NCBI RefSeq assembly: GCF_028289705.1
Contig: NZ_JANQOI010000020.1
Span: forward strand, 1-64,000
DNA: 64,000 nt
Reading direction: 5' to 3'
Source: Pelagibius sp.
GTDB taxonomy: Bacteria > Pseudomonadota > Alphaproteobacteria > Kiloniellales > Kiloniellaceae
Both the position numbers and the translations under genes were made by a program. Positions within the stretch are counted from its first letter, which is position 1, and the number at the start of each line of letters is the position of its first letter. Below the pieces are notes generated by a model, which saw only the letters and a program-made list of their open reading frames with translations, was not told the origin of the DNA and did not search any database. Below are positions 25,571-36,325 of this stretch, in pieces.

Positions 25571-27727
25571 CTACTCGGTGAGGGCGCGGCGGCAGTAGCG
25601 CAGCGACAAGGCGATGTGCCGCTGTGCCACCAGTTGATCGCAAATCTCCGCGGCCATCGCCGACTTGTTTTCGCCGGCGCTCGCCGCGATGGCATCGTCC
25701 AGGTCGCTGCGCGCGGCCGCGCGCTTGTCCAGATGGGCGTAAGCGAGACCGCGCGAGTACAGCGCCCAGGCATTGTCCGGATCCAGCTTCAAGGCGGCGC
25801 TGTAGTCCTCCACGGCCAGAGCGTAGCGCTGCAAGTCGTAGAGCACGTCGGCGCGCGAGTAGAAGAGATCGGGCTCCCCGCGTTCCAGCTTCAGGGCCAG
25901 GGAAAAGTCGTCCAACGCTGCCTCCAGGTCGTCACTCTCCTGGTAGGCCAGGCCGCGATTGTAGACGGCGGGAAAGTAGGCCGGGTCCTTCTCCATCGCC
26001 TTGCTGTAGTCGGCGATGGCGGCCTTGACTTCGCCCTTGTCGGCAAAGGCGATACCACGGTTGTTCCACGCCCAGGCGCTGCCCGGTGCCAGAGCGACGG
26101 CCTTGTCGAAGTCGGCCAGGGCCAGCTCGAAGCGTTCCTGCTCGTTGTAGATCTGGCCGCGATAGATCAGGGAATCGAGATCCTCGGCGTCGTGCTCGAT
26201 GGCCCGGCTGTAGCTGTCGAGGGCCGCGTCGTAGTCCCCCAGGACATAGTAGGCGTCGCCGAGGTTGGAATGCGGGGCGCCATAGTCCGGCTCCAGCTCG
26301 ATGGCCCTGTTCAGCACCTTGATGGCCTCGCTCTGGCGGCCCAGATCGTTCAGCGCCCGGCCTTGGTTGTTCAGCGCCCAGGTGGACTCCCCGTCCACCT
26401 CCACGGCGGCATCATAGTCCTCCAAAGCTCTCTCGACATCGCCGCGGTCGTGATGGATCAGGCCGCGGGCGACGAAGGCGTCGGAATAGTCCGGTTCGAA
26501 GCGCAGCAGCCTGGAGAAGTCGTCCAGGGCGGCCTCGTTCTCATCCAGGAAGTAGTTGGTGCGTCCGCGCATGTAGAGGAAGTCGGGTTCCGCGGAGTCC
26601 AGCACCACGGCCCGGTCGAAATCTCCGGCCGCCGTGGCGTAGTCCCCGGCCCGAAAGCTGGCCAGGCCGCGGTTGTAGAAGGCGATCGGGCTCTCGGGCC
26701 GGAGCTCCAGGGCGCGATCGAACTTGACGATGGCCTCATCGTAGAAACCCTGGTCCGACAGGCTGTTTCCGAAGCTGTTGTGGGCGCCGAAGTTCTCGGG
26801 GTCCAGCTGCAGCGCCTCTTCATAGTCTTCGATGGCGCGCGCATAGTTTTCCTGATCGGCGTAGGCGATGCCGCGCTGCACGAAGGTTCCGGCGTCCAGC
26901 GGATCGAGGCGCAATGCGGTCTCGAATTCGGCGATCGCCTCCTGCGGGCGCTCCAGCAGCCTGAGCGCCAGGCCGCGGTTGGCGAAACCCGTGGGATCGT
27001 GCGGGTCAAGTTCGATCGCCTGGTCGTAGTCCAGGATCGCCCGCTCGTAATTGTCCAGGTCCAGATAGACGTTGCCTCGGCTGTTGAAGGCCCAGGTGTC
27101 GAAGGGGTCCTGCTCGATGGCCTGGTCGAAGGCGGCAAGGGCCTCCTGATCGCGGCCCATGGCGGCGAGGCTGTGCCCGCGGTAGTAGTGAGTGCCGGCG
27201 ACCTCGGGGTCGAGACGGATCACCGCCGCGAAGTCGACCAGAGCCTTGTGATAGTCCTCCATCTCGTGGAAGACGCGGCCACGGTAGTAGAGGGCCTCGC
27301 TGCTTTCGGCGTCCAGTTCCACCGCCCGCTCCAGGTCGGCCAGGGCCTCTGCGTTGCGGTCCTCATAGTAGTGGGCGCGGCCGCGCCGGATCAGCACCTC
27401 GATATCCGGGGCACCGAGTGCCAGGGCCTCGCTGTAGTCGGCGATGGCCTCGTCATGGTCGTCGCGGGCAAAAAAGGCGTGGCCCCGCGCAGCCAGGGCG
27501 GCGATCCGGTGGTCCCGGCTGAGGCCCTCGAGCGCCAGACAGCGTGTCAGGGTCGACACGGCAACATCCTGGAGGCCGAAGGCGAGGGCGCCTTCCCCCT
27601 CCTTGCACACCTCCGGCTGCAGGCCGCCCGCCTGATCGGCCCAAGCGGATGCGGCGCCGGCCACAGCCAATCCCGCCGCCAGCCCGGCAGCCTTCAGCAT
27701 CGCCCTTACCTGGCGAAGCACGGTCAT
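25571..27727 (-). CDS. exported protein made of tandem TPR repeats
   Basis: 718 residues. A signal peptide (VLRQVRAMLKAAGLAAGLAVAGAASAWA) is followed by around eighteen to twenty consecutive TPR units with the usual Y-R-G/N-R-G...A-I-x-D-x-x-x-A-I-E-L-D-P pattern. Such arrays form superhelical scaffolds, here in the periplasm or on the envelope. No enzymatic domain is present. It is the first gene of a two-gene TPR operon, and the following gene starts six bases after its stop. Confidence 0.88.
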   Translation of the reverse strand: MTVLRQVRAMLKAAGLAAGLAVAGAASAWADQAGGLQPEVCKEGEGALAFGLQDVAVSTLTRCLALEGLSRDHRIAALAARGHAFFARDDHDEAIADYSEALALGAPDIEVLIRRGRAHYYEDRNAEALADLERAVELDAESSEALYYRGRVFHEMEDYHKALVDFAAVIRLDPEVAGTHYYRGHSLAAMGRDQEALAAFDQAIEQDPFDTWAFNSRGNVYLDLDNYERAILDYDQAIELDPHDPTGFANRGLALRLLERPQEAIAEFETALRLDPLDAGTFVQRGIAYADQENYARAIEDYEEALQLDPENFGAHNSFGNSLSDQGFYDEAIVKFDRALELRPESPIAFYNRGLASFRAGDYATAAGDFDRAVVLDSAEPDFLYMRGRTNYFLDENEAALDDFSRLLRFEPDYSDAFVARGLIHHDRGDVERALEDYDAAVEVDGESTWALNNQGRALNDLGRQSEAIKVLNRAIELEPDYGAPHSNLGDAYYVLGDYDAALDSYSRAIEHDAEDLDSLIYRGQIYNEQERFELALADFDKAVALAPGSAWAWNNRGIAFADKGEVKAAIADYSKAMEKDPAYFPAVYNRGLAYQESDDLEAALDDFSLALKLERGEPDLFYSRADVLYDLQRYALAVEDYSAALKLDPDNAWALYSRGLAYAHLDKRAAARSDLDDAIAASAGENKSAMAAEICDQLVAQRHIALSLRYCRRALTE

Positions 27728-27928
27728 GATTGTCCGTCTCTCTTGTCCAACTCCCCTGTGACGCCGGTCGCATGGCGGCCGACGCAGGCGACATTCTACC
27801 CGCGATTGCGGCGCGCGCCAATGGTTCAGGGGTTAACCGCTGCATCCGGCGGACGGCTTGCCGGGCCGTGGTTAAGGGCCGCCGCGGCCCAGGCGTGGGT
27901 CAATCGACGCACGCGCTGTCCAGCGCCA

Positions 27929-29368
<1,440 letters not shown>

Positions 29369-29650
29369 AACACAGTCCTTTTGCGCCGGGCAGGCCGGCC
29401 GAATTGGCCGGCTGAACCGCCGGTAAGCGCGTTGCCGTCATCCACGCGCACCTGGAGCAAACGGATCTTCTTGGAAGATATGGGTCTCGGGATGAGAGGC
29501 GCCCCCGCCAGGAGGGGCCTTTCGCGCGATCGCGAGATATCGTTGCCCGCTAGATGCGCCCTCTACCGGGGGAAGTCAAGGAAGATTTTGTTGCACTGCA
29601 CAAAACTTGGGACAAATGTGCGGAAATAGGGGTTCCGGCCACTCTGCTCG

Positions 29651-30616
29651 TCACCTGGCCGCCCTCCAAGCCGGCATATTGATGGCGGCGACGCCGAGGA
29701 TGACGGCGAGAAGTCCGAGGCCGATCACCGGGCGGAAGACTTCACCCAGGATCACGATCCCCAGGACCACGCTGACGCCGGCGCGCAGGTAGGCCTGGCT
29801 GGCGACGCCCATGGAACCGAGGGTGCGCACCAAGCGGAAGTAGAGCAGGAGGGCGGCGGCCGTGCAGAAGACCGCCAGGGCCGCGGCCGCAAGCAGGCTG
29901 AGGGCCGTCGGCTGCAGGGTCCAGGGGCGGTCGACGATCACGGCGGCCGGTACCAGAACCGCAGTGGCGCAGAGCATCACCGCGGCGGCGGTGACTGTCG
30001 GCGGCAGATGGCTGAAGCGTTTGCCGTTCACCGCGGCACAAGCATAGAGCACGGCGCCCAGCAACACGGCACACTGCGCTGCCACCTGCTGGCCGAGCCC
30101 CGCCAGGACGTCGACGCCGACGATCAGGACGACACCGGCGATCCCAAGAAGGGCCCCGGCCAGCTTGCGGAGGTTCAGCGCCTCGTGATGGGTGACCAGC
30201 AGGGTGATGAAAAAGACGAAGACCGGCGAGGTGGAATTGAGCACCCCGGCAAGGCCGCTGTCGATGTGCTGCTGGCCCCAGGCCAGAAGGGTCCAGGCGG
30301 CGGTGGCATTGAAAAAGGACTGGAGCAAGAGCAGGCGCCAGGTCGCAGGGTCCCGCGGCAGTCGCTCGCCTCTCCAAGCCGCGGCGGCCGACAGCATCAG
30401 GGCCGCGATTGCCACCCTTGAAGCCATCAGGGTGACCGGCGGCAGGCTTTCCAGCGCCAGCTTGATCAAGAGGTAGGACGCGCCCCAGAGCAGGGCAAGG
30501 AGCGCCAGCAGCAACAGTTCCGGCAGCAGGGCAGCGGAATTGCTCGGCCGTGCGCTGGGTGACTCGATTGGGGGCAAAGGGACTCCGCCGACGGATCCGG
30601 TTATCGGAGCTCCCAT
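29651..30616 (-). CDS. EamA/DMT-superfamily transporter
   Basis: 321 residues with ten hydrophobic helices in two EamA repeats. Characteristic stretches include ALLWGASYLLIKLALESLPP near the N-terminus, ASRVAIAALML, and a second-repeat LGSMGVASQAYLRAGVSVVLG. These are inner-membrane exporters of amino acids or metabolites; the substrate is not predictable. The N-terminal 30 residues before the first helix are low-complexity, so the true start may be further in. It lies alone between the helicase and a DUF2189 gene on the same strand. Confidence 0.88.
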   Translation of the reverse strand: MGAPITGSVGGVPLPPIESPSARPSNSAALLPELLLLALLALLWGASYLLIKLALESLPPVTLMASRVAIAALMLSAAAAWRGERLPRDPATWRLLLLQSFFNATAAWTLLAWGQQHIDSGLAGVLNSTSPVFVFFITLLVTHHEALNLRKLAGALLGIAGVVLIVGVDVLAGLGQQVAAQCAVLLGAVLYACAAVNGKRFSHLPPTVTAAAVMLCATAVLVPAAVIVDRPWTLQPTALSLLAAAALAVFCTAAALLLYFRLVRTLGSMGVASQAYLRAGVSVVLGIVILGEVFRPVIGLGLLAVILGVAAINMPAWRAAR

Positions 30617-30692
30617 ACTAAAGCCACGGCGAAACCGGAGGCTTCGTTACCCATCGAAGTGTGGCTGTTAGGCCCCGGCGGTTTGGGTCGTC

Positions 30693-31565
30693 CTACTCCC
30701 GCACCACCTTTCGGTAGAGGTGCCAGGTGGCGTGGCCGAGCACCGGCATGACGACGATCAGGCCGAGGAAGAGCGGGATCGAGCCGAGCACGAGACCGCC
30801 GGCGACGATCAGGCCCCAGCCGGCCATGACCCCCGGGTTCACCAGGACGGCGCGGAACGAGGTGGCGACGGCGACGCCGATGCCCACCGGACGGTCCAGC
30901 AGCAGCGGAAAGGAGATCACGCTGGTGGCAAGGACGACGAGGGCGAAGAGGAAGCCGACGCCACAGCCGACCAGAACCATCGTCCAGCCGGCCCCTGTGG
31001 TCAGCACCTCCGCCAGGAAGGCCCCCACGGCGGCCGGCGGTTCCGGCCCCAGGGTCGCCATGTAGATCAACTGCGCGGCGCCGAGCCAGAGCAGGAAGAG
31101 CGCCAACAGCACCAGCCCCAGGGTAACGATGGCCCCGAAGGAGGGTTGGCGGACCATGGCGAATGCATCGACCCAGCTTGCCGAGAGGCCGCGCTCGCGG
31201 CGCCGGCTCATCTCGTAGAGGCTCACAGCGGCAACCGGTCCGATCAGGGCGAAGCCGGAGGCCATGGGGAACAGCAGTGCCAGCATGTCGTGGTTGAAGG
31301 CGAGGTGGATCAGCACTAGGCTGGCGGCGGGATAGATGATGCAAAGGAAGACGACATCGGTGCGGTAGGCGCCAAAGTCGCTGAAGCCCTTGGCGAGGGC
31401 TTCACGAAGGTCGGCGAAGCCGATCTTGCGGATCACCGGCCGGGAGGCATCCCCCGCCGTTTCGGTTCCCTGGAGCGAGACCCCCGTCGATTCGACGGCG
31501 TGGGCCGCGTCCTTCAGTGCGTCCATTCCCCATTCGATGGGGTTTCGGATGGTGTCCATGATCAC
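30693..31565 (-). CDS. DUF2189 family membrane protein
   Basis: 290 residues. After a 70-residue soluble N-terminus come about six hydrophobic helices (VVFLCIIYPAASLVLIHLAF, LFPMASGFALIGPVAAVSLY, IVTLGLVLLALFLLWLGAAQLIY and others). The family signature GFALIGPVAAVSLYEMSRRRERG and the final GHATWHLYRKVV match DUF2189, a widespread alphaproteobacterial integral membrane family without known role, sometimes near cytochrome oxidase genes. No such genes are adjacent here. Confidence 0.88.
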   Translation of the reverse strand: MIMDTIRNPIEWGMDALKDAAHAVESTGVSLQGTETAGDASRPVIRKIGFADLREALAKGFSDFGAYRTDVVFLCIIYPAASLVLIHLAFNHDMLALLFPMASGFALIGPVAAVSLYEMSRRRERGLSASWVDAFAMVRQPSFGAIVTLGLVLLALFLLWLGAAQLIYMATLGPEPPAAVGAFLAEVLTTGAGWTMVLVGCGVGFLFALVVLATSVISFPLLLDRPVGIGVAVATSFRAVLVNPGVMAGWGLIVAGGLVLGSIPLFLGLIVVMPVLGHATWHLYRKVVRE

Positions 31566-31705
31566 CCCTCGCGATGTTCAATCTGTTTGGTTTCGGCCCA
31601 AACCCGGCCTGACGCCGTACCCTGGCCGCCGGCCGCGAGGGAGCCGAGACCCATTTGTTTCCACGAGCTTACGCCAATACTCTGACGCTGTCTCCTCACA
31701 TCTGG

Positions 31706-31738
31706 TTGTTTTTTCAGACCAGATGGTTTTAGCGGCCG
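31706..31738. promoter_or_regulatory. small inverted repeat upstream of bluB
   Basis: CATCTGGT and ACCAGATG form an 8-bp stem with an 11-base T-rich loop, followed by GTTTT. It lies in the 243-base space between the DUF2189 start and bluB. It could be a regulator site or a weak terminator. The region contains no convincing cobalamin riboswitch: only a GCCGAGACC stretch vaguely resembles the B12 box. Confidence 0.4.
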
Positions 31739-31808
31739 CTTTGGCAATTTGGCCGGACTAACCCAGGGGGCTTGCCGTGGCGCGGCGGCGCGAAGGATAG
31801 TCGCGGAC

Positions 31809-32459
31809 ATGACCGCCGGCCCATCCTCTCCGGTCTTCGGCCCGGAGTTCCAGGACCAACTCGCGCGCCTCTTGGTGTGGCGGCGCGATGTGCGGCGCTT
31901 CCGCAGCGATCCTCTGCCGGAGGGCGTGCTGGCGCAGCTTCTGGATCTAGCCGCCCTGGCGCCCAGCGTCGGCCTCAGCCAGCCCTGGCGCTTCGTGCGC
32001 GTGGCGAGCCCCGAACGCCGCCGTCTCGTCCTGGCCAACTTCGAAGAGGCGAACGCCGAGGCCCTGGCGGATTACAGCGGCGCCAAGGCCGCCCTCTATG
32101 CCCGTCTCAAGCTCTCCGGCCTGCGCGAGGCGCCGGAGCAGCTTGCCGTCTTTGCCGACCTCGAACCGGAGGCGGGCCAAGGACTCGGCCGGCGCACCAT
32201 GCCGGAGACGCTGCAGTACTCGACCGTCTGCGCCATCCATACCCTGTGGCTGGCGGCGCGGGCCGCGGGGCTCGGCCTCGGCTGGATCTCCATCCTCGAT
32301 CCCGGGCGCATCGCCCGGGACCTGGACGTGCCGGAGAGCTGGTGCCTGGTGGCCTACCTCTGTCTCGGCTATCCGCAGGAAGAGCATGCGGACCCGGAAC
32401 TGGAGCGCGAGGGCTGGCAGGACCGTGCCGGCGGCAGACCGGATCTGCTGACGCGCTGA
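31809..32459 (+). CDS. bluB: 5,6-dimethylbenzimidazole synthase BluB
   Basis: 216 residues from ATG 31809. It is a flavin-destructase of the nitroreductase fold that cleaves reduced FMN with O2 to make dimethylbenzimidazole, the lower ligand of vitamin B12. Family features: LLVWRRDVRRFRSDPLP at the start (FMN phosphate-binding arginines), LAALAPSVGLSQPWRFV, and GLGLGWISILDP near the end. BluB orthologues share the long insert between these (YARLKLSGLREAPEQLAVF). Cobalamin genes usually near it (cobT, cobU) are absent, so it is a detached member. Confidence 0.92.
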   Translation: MTAGPSSPVFGPEFQDQLARLLVWRRDVRRFRSDPLPEGVLAQLLDLAALAPSVGLSQPWRFVRVASPERRRLVLANFEEANAEALADYSGAKAALYARLKLSGLREAPEQLAVFADLEPEAGQGLGRRTMPETLQYSTVCAIHTLWLAARAAGLGLGWISILDPGRIARDLDVPESWCLVAYLCLGYPQEEHADPELEREGWQDRAGGRPDLLTR

Positions 32460-32575
32460 AGCCGGCCGCTGCGCAGTGGACCGCAGAATCGGCCAGCAAA
32501 GCCCGCTGGCCTGCAGTAACCTGAGCCTCACTGCAAGTGCGCCTCGGATGGCGCTCAACAATCGGAGAACGCGGT

Positions 32576-33265
32576 ATGGTGGATCGAAAGTCCTGCATCG
32601 TCGTCGGTGTCGGCCCCGGGCTGGGAGCTGCGGTGGCGCGCCGTTTCGCAGCGGCCGGCTATGCGCTGGCGCTGGCCTCGCGCAACCCCGACCGACTGGG
32701 CGCCCTGGTGGCGGAGATCGAGGCGGCGGGTGGCACCGCCAAAGCCTATGGCGCCGATGCCACCAAGGAAGAGGACGTCGCCGGGCTCTTTGAGGCCGCG
32801 GAACGGGATCTCGGGCCCGCCGGCGTGGCGGTCTTCAACGCCTCGGGGCGGGTGCGCAAGCCGCTCGTCGAGATCGAAGCCGATGAGTTCGTCGATGCCT
32901 GGATGCGCGGCTGCTACGGCGGCTTCCTGGTGGGACGGGAGGCGGCCAGGCGCATGCTGCCGCGCAAGGCCGGCACCATTCTGTTCACCGGGGCGACCGC
33001 CAGCGTGAAGGCCTTTCCGCTCTCCGCCGGCTTCGCGGTGGCCAAGTACGGGCTGCGCGCCCTGGCTGAGTCCATGGCCCGCGCCCTGCAGCCGGAGGGC
33101 ATCCATGTCGCCCACTTCGTGATCGACGGCGCCATCGGCCAGGACGCGGACAACGCCCGGCTCGATCCCGCCGCCATTGCCGAGACCTACTACCAAACCC
33201 ACGCCCAGCACCCCAGCGCCTGGTCGACCAGCGTCGAATTGCGTCCCTGGGTGGAGGGCTTCTAG
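32576..33265 (+). CDS. SDR family oxidoreductase
   Basis: 229 residues from ATG 32576, preceded by CGGAGAA. The glycine-rich loop is GVGPGLGAAVARRFAAAGY, followed by NAS (FNASGRVRKP) and a helix with FAVAKYGLRALAESMAR. The latter holds the lysine, but the residue four before it is Phe, not the canonical Tyr. Together with the end region (SWSTSVELRPWVEGF) this resembles short atypical SDRs often annotated as glucose-1-dehydrogenase-like. The substrate and catalytic competence are uncertain. No operon partner. Confidence 0.85.
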   Translation: MVDRKSCIVVGVGPGLGAAVARRFAAAGYALALASRNPDRLGALVAEIEAAGGTAKAYGADATKEEDVAGLFEAAERDLGPAGVAVFNASGRVRKPLVEIEADEFVDAWMRGCYGGFLVGREAARRMLPRKAGTILFTGATASVKAFPLSAGFAVAKYGLRALAESMARALQPEGIHVAHFVIDGAIGQDADNARLDPAAIAETYYQTHAQHPSAWSTSVELRPWVEGF

Positions 33266-33341
33266 CGGGAGTTCTTTGGGTCGGTCGCGCAAGTCGTGTG
33301 GGCCCGACTGTAGATTCATAGCGTTCTGATCCAGAACTCAC

Positions 33342-34424
33342 TTAGTCGTGTTTCTGTCCAAGCAACTCCAAGAACACATCTTCGATCCATGGTAGCTTTC
33401 GACTGATTTCACTCCGTGCGTCTTCGCTTGCCCTCTCTTGATTGGCCTGGGGAGTGTGGGCAGCCCGACCGCGCAGTCTGCTTAGCTCTTTGACCCGCTC
33501 ATAGACCTCCTGCTCATCAGTGCCAAGCGAGGCAGAAATACCCTCACTAAGGCGCTGATTTCTGTTTTTCGTGAAAATCTGACTTAGAGCATGCCGGATC
33601 TGGGAAACGCGGGGATCATCGTCAGAAAGCGTCTCAATTCCAACTGCACTTACGATGATTTTGTCTATTTCCTCTTTGCTGAATGCTTGTTTCGGTGGGG
33701 TATTGAACAGTTTCTCGAGAATTGAAAATCCAAAGATGATCTTCTGTTCTGGCGTAACGCTGCTGAAGTAGCGGACCACATCCAGAAAAATGTCCTCAGA
33801 ACCTGTGGAACGTACTTGTGAAATTCTTCGGATGTCAGCCGCCGTTATCGGCTTGGGTACTTGTTCCGGCCTCCCAGCCCAGATAGCAAATGGTTGCCCA
33901 TTGTACTTTGGGCCCCATGACACATTTCGGATCTCAAATCCGATCTTGTTCTTTATCGACAGGGCGACTAGGGCGTTCTCCAATTTCTGGAGCATCGCAT
34001 ACCCAGGCTGTTTGTCATTGCCCTCCCATGTGAAGAAGACATGGAAGTAGCTAGTTTGGTCCGCTACTTCGACATTCCAACCAGAAACATCCCTTAAATT
34101 CAGCACGTACTCCCCGACGGTGACTTCCCCGTCAACACTTCGCGCCCCGCACTCGACTCGCATTGAGTATCCGGTGATTTGTCTTGCCCGTCTTGTCGCT
34201 TCCTGTGCGATTTCTAGATCTTCCTCGCGAGCAATCACGTATGTTTCTCGCTCGCCCGTTGCCGGATTATGGATAAACAAAATATGGCTAGCTCTACCGA
34301 GGGAGAGTTCTCTGATTTCTTCGATCTTCTTTATGGGCAGTGGAGCATCCGCAAGAGGAACGACCCCTCGCATATGCACCGACCAGCCTTCCTGAAGGAG
34401 ATCTTTGAGAGATTTCTCAGGCAA
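33342..34424 (-). CDS. AT-rich gene of unknown function with possible C-terminal HEPN-like domain
   Basis: 360 residues. Base composition is visibly lower in G+C than flanking genes, suggesting transfer. The N-terminal two-thirds is alpha/beta with no recognised motif (includes GERETYVIAREEDLEIA). The C-terminal third (about 215-335) is helical: IFGFSILEKLFN, a predicted helical hairpin, then R318-G-R-A-A-H323, an R-x4-H pattern that is the active site of HEPN ribonucleases, in the same place relative to the 'ILEKLF' helix as in Apea-like HEPN proteins. If real, it would be an RNase or a HEPN toxin/effector. This is inference from pattern, not confirmed homology. Confidence 0.7.
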   Translation of the reverse strand: MPEKSLKDLLQEGWSVHMRGVVPLADAPLPIKKIEEIRELSLGRASHILFIHNPATGERETYVIAREEDLEIAQEATRRARQITGYSMRVECGARSVDGEVTVGEYVLNLRDVSGWNVEVADQTSYFHVFFTWEGNDKQPGYAMLQKLENALVALSIKNKIGFEIRNVSWGPKYNGQPFAIWAGRPEQVPKPITAADIRRISQVRSTGSEDIFLDVVRYFSSVTPEQKIIFGFSILEKLFNTPPKQAFSKEEIDKIIVSAVGIETLSDDDPRVSQIRHALSQIFTKNRNQRLSEGISASLGTDEQEVYERVKELSRLRGRAAHTPQANQERASEDARSEISRKLPWIEDVFLELLGQKHD

Positions 34425-34620
34425 GCCTTTACCTTTCTGGGAAGGTTTACATTGCTGTGAGGTACGTCAACTACCAAAGACCCCACAGAGAGTGAAGCTA
34501 ACTTTTTGGGATTAGAGCGCTGGTTGGCCACCGACAGGGAGACGAATCTAATGCGCCAATAGGGCAACAGGAACCACGAGTGGCGGAGACAGATGGCAGC
34601 ACGGCGAGCAGGCGCGTCAG

Positions 34621-35505
34621 CTAGTCCGGCAGGCTCTGCAGGGTGAACATGGCGCGCAGCAGATCGCTCATCCGCGCCTGGCCGAAGCTGTCCTCGTAGA
34701 TCCGGACGATCGCCTTGCCGCGATAGAGACGCACCAGCGCCCGGTCCACCAGCAGCCGGAAGTCCGGGTCGCCGCGCCGCATCGCCAAGGCATAGGGTTC
34801 GAAGGAAAAGAATCTTTTGGCTAGAACGAGTTGCTCCGGATTCTTTGCTTGCCGTGCGAGCATGACCAGGATCGCGCGGTCGGCGAAATAGGCGGCGATC
34901 TCGCCGGCTTCCAGGGCCTCGCGGGCGGCGTCGTGGCTGCCGATGGCCACCACCTCGGCCTCGATGCCGGCTTCAGAGAGCGCGCGCCTGAGGCCGTCGT
35001 CGGTGGTGGTCCCGGCGCGCACCCCGACCCTGCGCCCGGCCAGCGCGGCGAAGTTGGCCGGGCCGTCGCTGCGATAGAGAACGCTGGCACCGGTCACGAA
35101 GGTCTGCAGGCTGAAGTCGACCTTGGCGCGCCGCTCCAGGGTCACCGTGGTAGCGCCACACAGCAGATCGATGCGGCCGTCGGCCAGGGCGGCGAAACGG
35201 TTCTCCGCAGTGACCGGAACGAACGCCACCGCCAGGTTGTCCAATCCGAGACTGGACCCGACGATGCCCCCGACGGCCTCGCAGAGGGAGACGCTGTAGC
35301 CCTGGGGTTGACCGTTCTCGTCGAGGAACGAAAACGGCGGAGCATCGTCCCGAACCCCGAGCTTCAGGGTCCCGCTTTCGCGAACCGTCTCCAGTGTCGA
35401 GGCCGCCTCCGCCACGCCGGCGGCGGTCAATCCGCTTGCCAGCGCGACCACAACGGTCAAGGCGGCGGCGATGCGTCGGCCCTGGCTCTTTGCCCCTCTG
35501 TTCAA
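34621..35505 (-). CDS. transporter substrate-binding protein (amino-acid ABC type, SBP_bac_3)
   Basis: 294 residues from TTG 35505, which has GGGGAG six bases upstream and begins a proper signal peptide (GRRIAAALTVVVALASGLTAAGVAEA); an ATG at 35586 would add an odd leader. The mature part is SBP_bac_3: RESGTLKLGVRDDAPPFSFLDENG, GYSVSLCEAVGG, RIDLLCGATTVTLERR and GRRVGVRAGTTTDDGL. The binding-pocket arginine and aspartate pattern fits polar amino acids. No permease or ATPase gene is adjacent, so it is an orphan binding protein or a chemoreceptor-type partner. Confidence 0.85.
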   Translation of the reverse strand: MNRGAKSQGRRIAAALTVVVALASGLTAAGVAEAASTLETVRESGTLKLGVRDDAPPFSFLDENGQPQGYSVSLCEAVGGIVGSSLGLDNLAVAFVPVTAENRFAALADGRIDLLCGATTVTLERRAKVDFSLQTFVTGASVLYRSDGPANFAALAGRRVGVRAGTTTDDGLRRALSEAGIEAEVVAIGSHDAAREALEAGEIAAYFADRAILVMLARQAKNPEQLVLAKRFFSFEPYALAMRRGDPDFRLLVDRALVRLYRGKAIVRIYEDSFGQARMSDLLRAMFTLQSLPD

Positions 35506-35714
35506 GCCCGTCTCCCCGGCAGCGCTGTCTCCCGCGACCAGGGGACCACAGCCCAGGGGTGCCTGACAACGGAAAGGACGTGACAAAAACCGGGCGGACC
35601 GGCGCGGCGGAATAGCGGGCGGGCCCCCAAGGTCACACTAGCAGTGACGACTGCGGTCGGGCCTTGGTTCATGCAGAGCCGGAAACCGGGCCGGAGACCA
35701 GAGAGGAAGTTCCC

Positions 35715-36098
35715 ATGCCTAGACCCTTCCCGCTTCTCGCCCTGGCCCTTGTGGTGATGGCGGGCCTCTTACCGGGCCCGGCCCTTGCCGGCGGACCGGC
35801 CACGGGCCTGCACCTGGCCCAGGCTGCGGCACCGGAGGTCAGTCAGACCGATCTGGAGGCCTATGTGGCGGCGGTGGTGAAGATCCAGGAGATCGATGCA
35901 GCCCTGCAGCCCCGCATCGACGACGCCGACAACGCCGACGAGGCGGCCGCACTGACCCGCGAGGCGACGGACCGGATGATCGCCGAGGTCGAAGCCCAAG
36001 GCCTTACCGTCGAGCAATACAATTCCATCACCCGGGCGGCCGAACAGGACGTCCGGCTTTACGAGCGCATCCTGACGCTTCTGGCGGCCCGCCGCTGA
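35715..36098 (+). CDS. DUF4168 family exported protein
   Basis: 127 residues from ATG 35715 (GAGGAAG upstream). A signal peptide (PLLALALVVMAGLLPGPALA) precedes a short helical domain with DLEAYVAAVVKIQEIDAALQ, a linker, and EQYNSITRAAEQDVRLYERI, the DUF4168 pattern. These are small secreted helical proteins of unknown role, common in alphaproteobacteria. It stands alone, divergent from the binding protein. Confidence 0.88.
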   Translation: MPRPFPLLALALVVMAGLLPGPALAGGPATGLHLAQAAAPEVSQTDLEAYVAAVVKIQEIDAALQPRIDDADNADEAAALTREATDRMIAEVEAQGLTVEQYNSITRAAEQDVRLYERILTLLAARR

Positions 36099-36325
36099 AC
36101 GACCTGCGTGCTGTCCGACTGTCCCTGGCAGTGGCGGCAGAATTTCAGCGCGCCGTCCGCGCGGCGATGGTCGTCCGCATCGCGCGGCCGCACCCCCTCC
36201 TAACCAGCGGAACCCATAAGGCGGTGAAATAGGGCATTATCAGTGCCGATTGGTATAAGTCCTTGGGGGCCGCAGCCGGCGGCAGACCCGGGTATCAGAG
36301 GCAAGGCCGACCGCCCCGTTTCGCG

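Noticed and set aside
31566-31808. Cobalamin riboswitch before bluB
   Set aside because: Only a GCCGAGACC stretch vaguely resembles the B12 box; the other conserved elements are not visible, so I do not call it.
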